Below, piece by piece: positions 61,998-64,000 of a stretch of DNA of 64,000 bases (position 1 is its first letter; every line of letters starts with the position of its first letter). Location: positions 963,590 through 1,027,589 of the forward strand of contig ML991771.1 of assembly GCA_010094025.1 (NCBI GenBank). The letters are read 5' to 3'. The position numbers and the translations under genes are program-made. The notes below the pieces were generated by a model. That model was not told where the DNA came from, did no database searches, and was given only the letters and a program-made list of their open reading frames with translations. The stretch comes from Viridothelium virens. Lineage: Eukaryota; Ascomycota; Dothideomycetes; Trypetheliales; Trypetheliaceae.

Positions 61998-63196
61998 ATG
62001 AGCATGGCTCACTTTGAGTTCCCACATTCTACCTCTCGCCGGGCAGTCTTGCCATCAGATCCCGTTCCACGCGCCAATGTTGAGCATGTCCTTGACCATG
62101 GATACGTAATCATTCAAGATGCCTTCACGAAGAACGAGGCGGAAGAGGCGAAAGCGGAAATTCGGAGGCTTAGCGAGGGCTCTGCAGCTCTGAAAGGTCG
62201 CAACCCTTTTGAAGGTCTTGATACTACTCGAATTTACTCATTGCTTAACAAGTATACTCGACTCCGTCTTGTGGCTTCGCCACACGAGCGTAAGATGCTG
62301 ATATAGTAGGACCCGTGTATTCGACAAGTTCTGTCTACTTCCACAGGTACTAGCATTAAACGACTTCTTCCTGGATCCAGGTTACATGATCTCCGTTCTT
62401 CATTCCATCCAGATCAATCCGGGTGAAAAGGCACAGGCGCTTCATCATGGTTCGTTCTTCATTTCAGTGCCTGTCAGTCTTTCTCAGTAAATTCAGATGA
62501 TGGATATTGCGGGCTTCGCAGACCTCGTCCTCCTTTGAGCTCTGGTATCATATTCGGTAAGACCAGTAATCCCTTGGAAAAGGGACCATTCTGAAAACCT
62601 TTGGAGCATTCGATGATTTCACAGAGAAAAACGGTGCCACTCGTGTCATTCCTGGAAGTCACAAATGGGATTCGGATAGACTGCCAAAAGACGAAATAGC
62701 TACGCCGATGGTTTGTCCTGCTGGTAGTGTTGTGTGAGTCTTTGTCGGTGGTTGTGTATCGTGGATCCTTCTTATGTTCACAGGTATCTATCAGGCACAG
62801 TCTGGCACTCTGGCGGGGCCAATCATAGTCATCGTCCACGTCTGAGTGGCACAGTCCAGTATTGCCAGCCATGGGTTCGTTGACAACCCACAGCTTAGGA
62901 ACTGTCTGACGACTGATTTGAAGATCCGTCCTATCGAGACCCAGCTTCTTTCCGTTGACCCTCGACGTCTGCCGGAAATTCCAGAACGCATTGTGTCTAT
63001 GATGGGTTATAGTACTCACGCGCCATTTATAGGCTATGGTACTATCACATATCACATCTTCCACTATTAAGCTGACAGTTAAATAGTTGATGGATTGAGC
63101 CCGATCAAAGCAAGTCAAAGAATGGTGAGATGGTTGCAGTCGCCACTCAATCCGCATCCCCCAGCTTTTGCGACCCAAAGCAGCAGTAAGCTTTGA
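61998..63196 (+). CDS. Phytanoyl-CoA dioxygenase (PhyH) family protein
   Basis: Seven exons: 61998-62251, 62310-62449, 62497-62556, 62607-62733, 62784-62874, 62924-63038 and 63087-63196; total 298 aa. The start MSMAHFEFPHSTSRR has another ATG six bases on. Family sequence includes LDHGYVIIQDAF, IYSLLNKTRVFDKF, GYMISVLHSIQINPGEKAQA and the iron-binding HHDDGYCGLRRPRPP. The facial-triad pair is His and Asp in LHHDD; the distal His is in VWHSGGANHS. ATRVIPGSHKWD and YSTHAPFIGYVDGLSP complete it. PhyH enzymes are Fe(II)/2-oxoglutarate oxygenases. Here the substrate is unknown. Six introns of 47-58 nt are all GT-AG and the last exon ends TQSSSKL. Confidence 0.9.
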
Positions 63197-64000
63197 GCAG
63201 TCTGGGTGTGATGCATAATATGGGTTCTATGCGAGTCGCCATGGAATGGCTTTCACGTGTGAGCCATTTGTTCGTATACAGGCCGTACTTCGTCGGTGGC
63301 AGCAAGATAGAACGAAGCAATATGATATGGCAGAGTTCATAGGCCATTGATATTTAAGATATGAAAACTATGGAGATAGCCGAAAAATTCGATGGGAGTC
63401 TCTCGGCTGGCATGGAGCGAAGAAAACACCAAGCACTTTATTGGTAGCTTCTTATTTATTTCCAAGTTATTGACGTCGAAATAAAAGAGTAACAAAGGTC
63501 TGGTCTCTGTGTGTGAAGTGTCAATAAATATACCGTTTTGGTCCAGGCCAGTTCAAGCTAAGATAGGAAAGCAAAAAAAGAAAAGCGCTGACCAGAAGAT
63601 ACTGTGGCTTATTCGGCAAGCTGATAAAAGCTTTCCGCACCACCTGCACAGGCTGTTACGACCCGGCTGCATCAGGCTGAACCGCACCTCCTTTGTACCT
63701 GCCATATCGTTCCATATTGATTGATTGATTGATTATGTCCTACACCCAGTCAGGCCTAGCGCAGGCCCATGTGGGGAACTAGCTGACTAATATACAGTGT
63801 GAGAATGCCCTCGATATTATAAGCTCCTGTACAAGCTGAACCTTCCCTCTATCTAAGCTTTAGGATATGTTCTAAAGTGATGCCAATCTTGCATACAGCC
63901 TGGCATCCAAATTCCGCTTAGAGAGTTATTGCCAGCTTATTTGCTAAACTTTGGCCTATTAGCATTTCCTAAACATCCTATTGCTGTTATAAAGGAAAGT
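63197..64000. other. Intergenic region to the end of the window
   Basis: About 800 bp with no supportable gene on either strand. It is AT-rich towards the end and includes the (TTGA)n run at 63716-63734. Confidence 0.5.
63716..63734. repeat. (TTGA)n microsatellite
   Basis: Four to five perfect TTGA units form a short simple repeat in intergenic DNA. Confidence 0.9.

Noticed and set aside
62474-63178. 234-residue minus frame across the PhyH gene
   Set aside because: It is antisense to exons whose splicing restores a complete PhyH protein, and has no similarity.

Overview
This window is nuclear DNA of a filamentous ascomycete (Pezizomycotina). The evidence is the many 45-141 nt GT...AG introns with CTRAY-type branch points, dense genes on both strands without operons, fungus-only families (PIR wall protein, Atp25, She9, Tma46, Hal4-type kinase, PTH11-like receptor remnant, ACS-type MFS permease), and an intron-bearing tRNA-Pro. 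The class cannot be fixed from sequence alone; Eurotiomycetes or a neighbouring class is my guess. Exon coordinates were read by eye from splice signals and frame continuity. For every spliced gene listed the summed exon length is a multiple of three and the join restores a family-like protein.

Layout. 1-3.5 kb: two uncharacterised same-strand genes, possibly paralogous. 3.7-13.6 kb: a housekeeping block with PEX12 (peroxisomal E3), NMD3 (60S export), ATP25 (mitochondrial ATP synthase biogenesis) and a Hal4/Sat4-type kinase. 14.6-22.6 kb: a secreted acetylxylan esterase, tRNA-Pro(AGG), a secreted tannase/feruloyl esterase and a METTL7-like methyltransferase. The two esterases act on side groups of plant cell-wall xylan. 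22.6-29.4 kb: a gene-poor stretch with an NB-ARC (STAND) remnant, an intact nine-exon MFS permease, the 3' end of a second MFS gene without its 5' part, and a doubtful transcription-factor fragment.

29.4-37.3 kb: secreted serine carboxypeptidase, ESF2 (pre-rRNA processing), zinc alcohol dehydrogenase and a GNAT protein with a membrane hairpin. 39.7-50.3 kb: TMA46, the tiny OST4 gene (52 aa), a 1299-aa C2H2/AT-hook protein, RPL26, a short-chain dehydrogenase variant and a PIR cell-wall protein with 13 DGQP repeats. 51.6-63.2 kb: an uncharacterised fungal gene with a probable GC-AG intron, TYW2/TRM12, an Ssp120-like EF-hand protein, a frameshifted PTH11-like pseudogene, SHE9/MDM33, an HAD phosphatase with a 14-nt microexon, and a PhyH-family dioxygenase.

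The genes do not form one pathway. Ribosome and translation functions recur (NMD3, ESF2, RPL26, TMA46, TYW2, tRNA-Pro), as do secretory or cell-wall functions (OST4, PIR, S10 peptidase, esterases). No secondary-metabolite cluster, CRISPR array, complete transposon or viral element was seen. The most unusual whole-window signal is the 9-mer TACGGAGTA (or its complement), found eight times, always between genes, including one perfect 16-bp palindrome.
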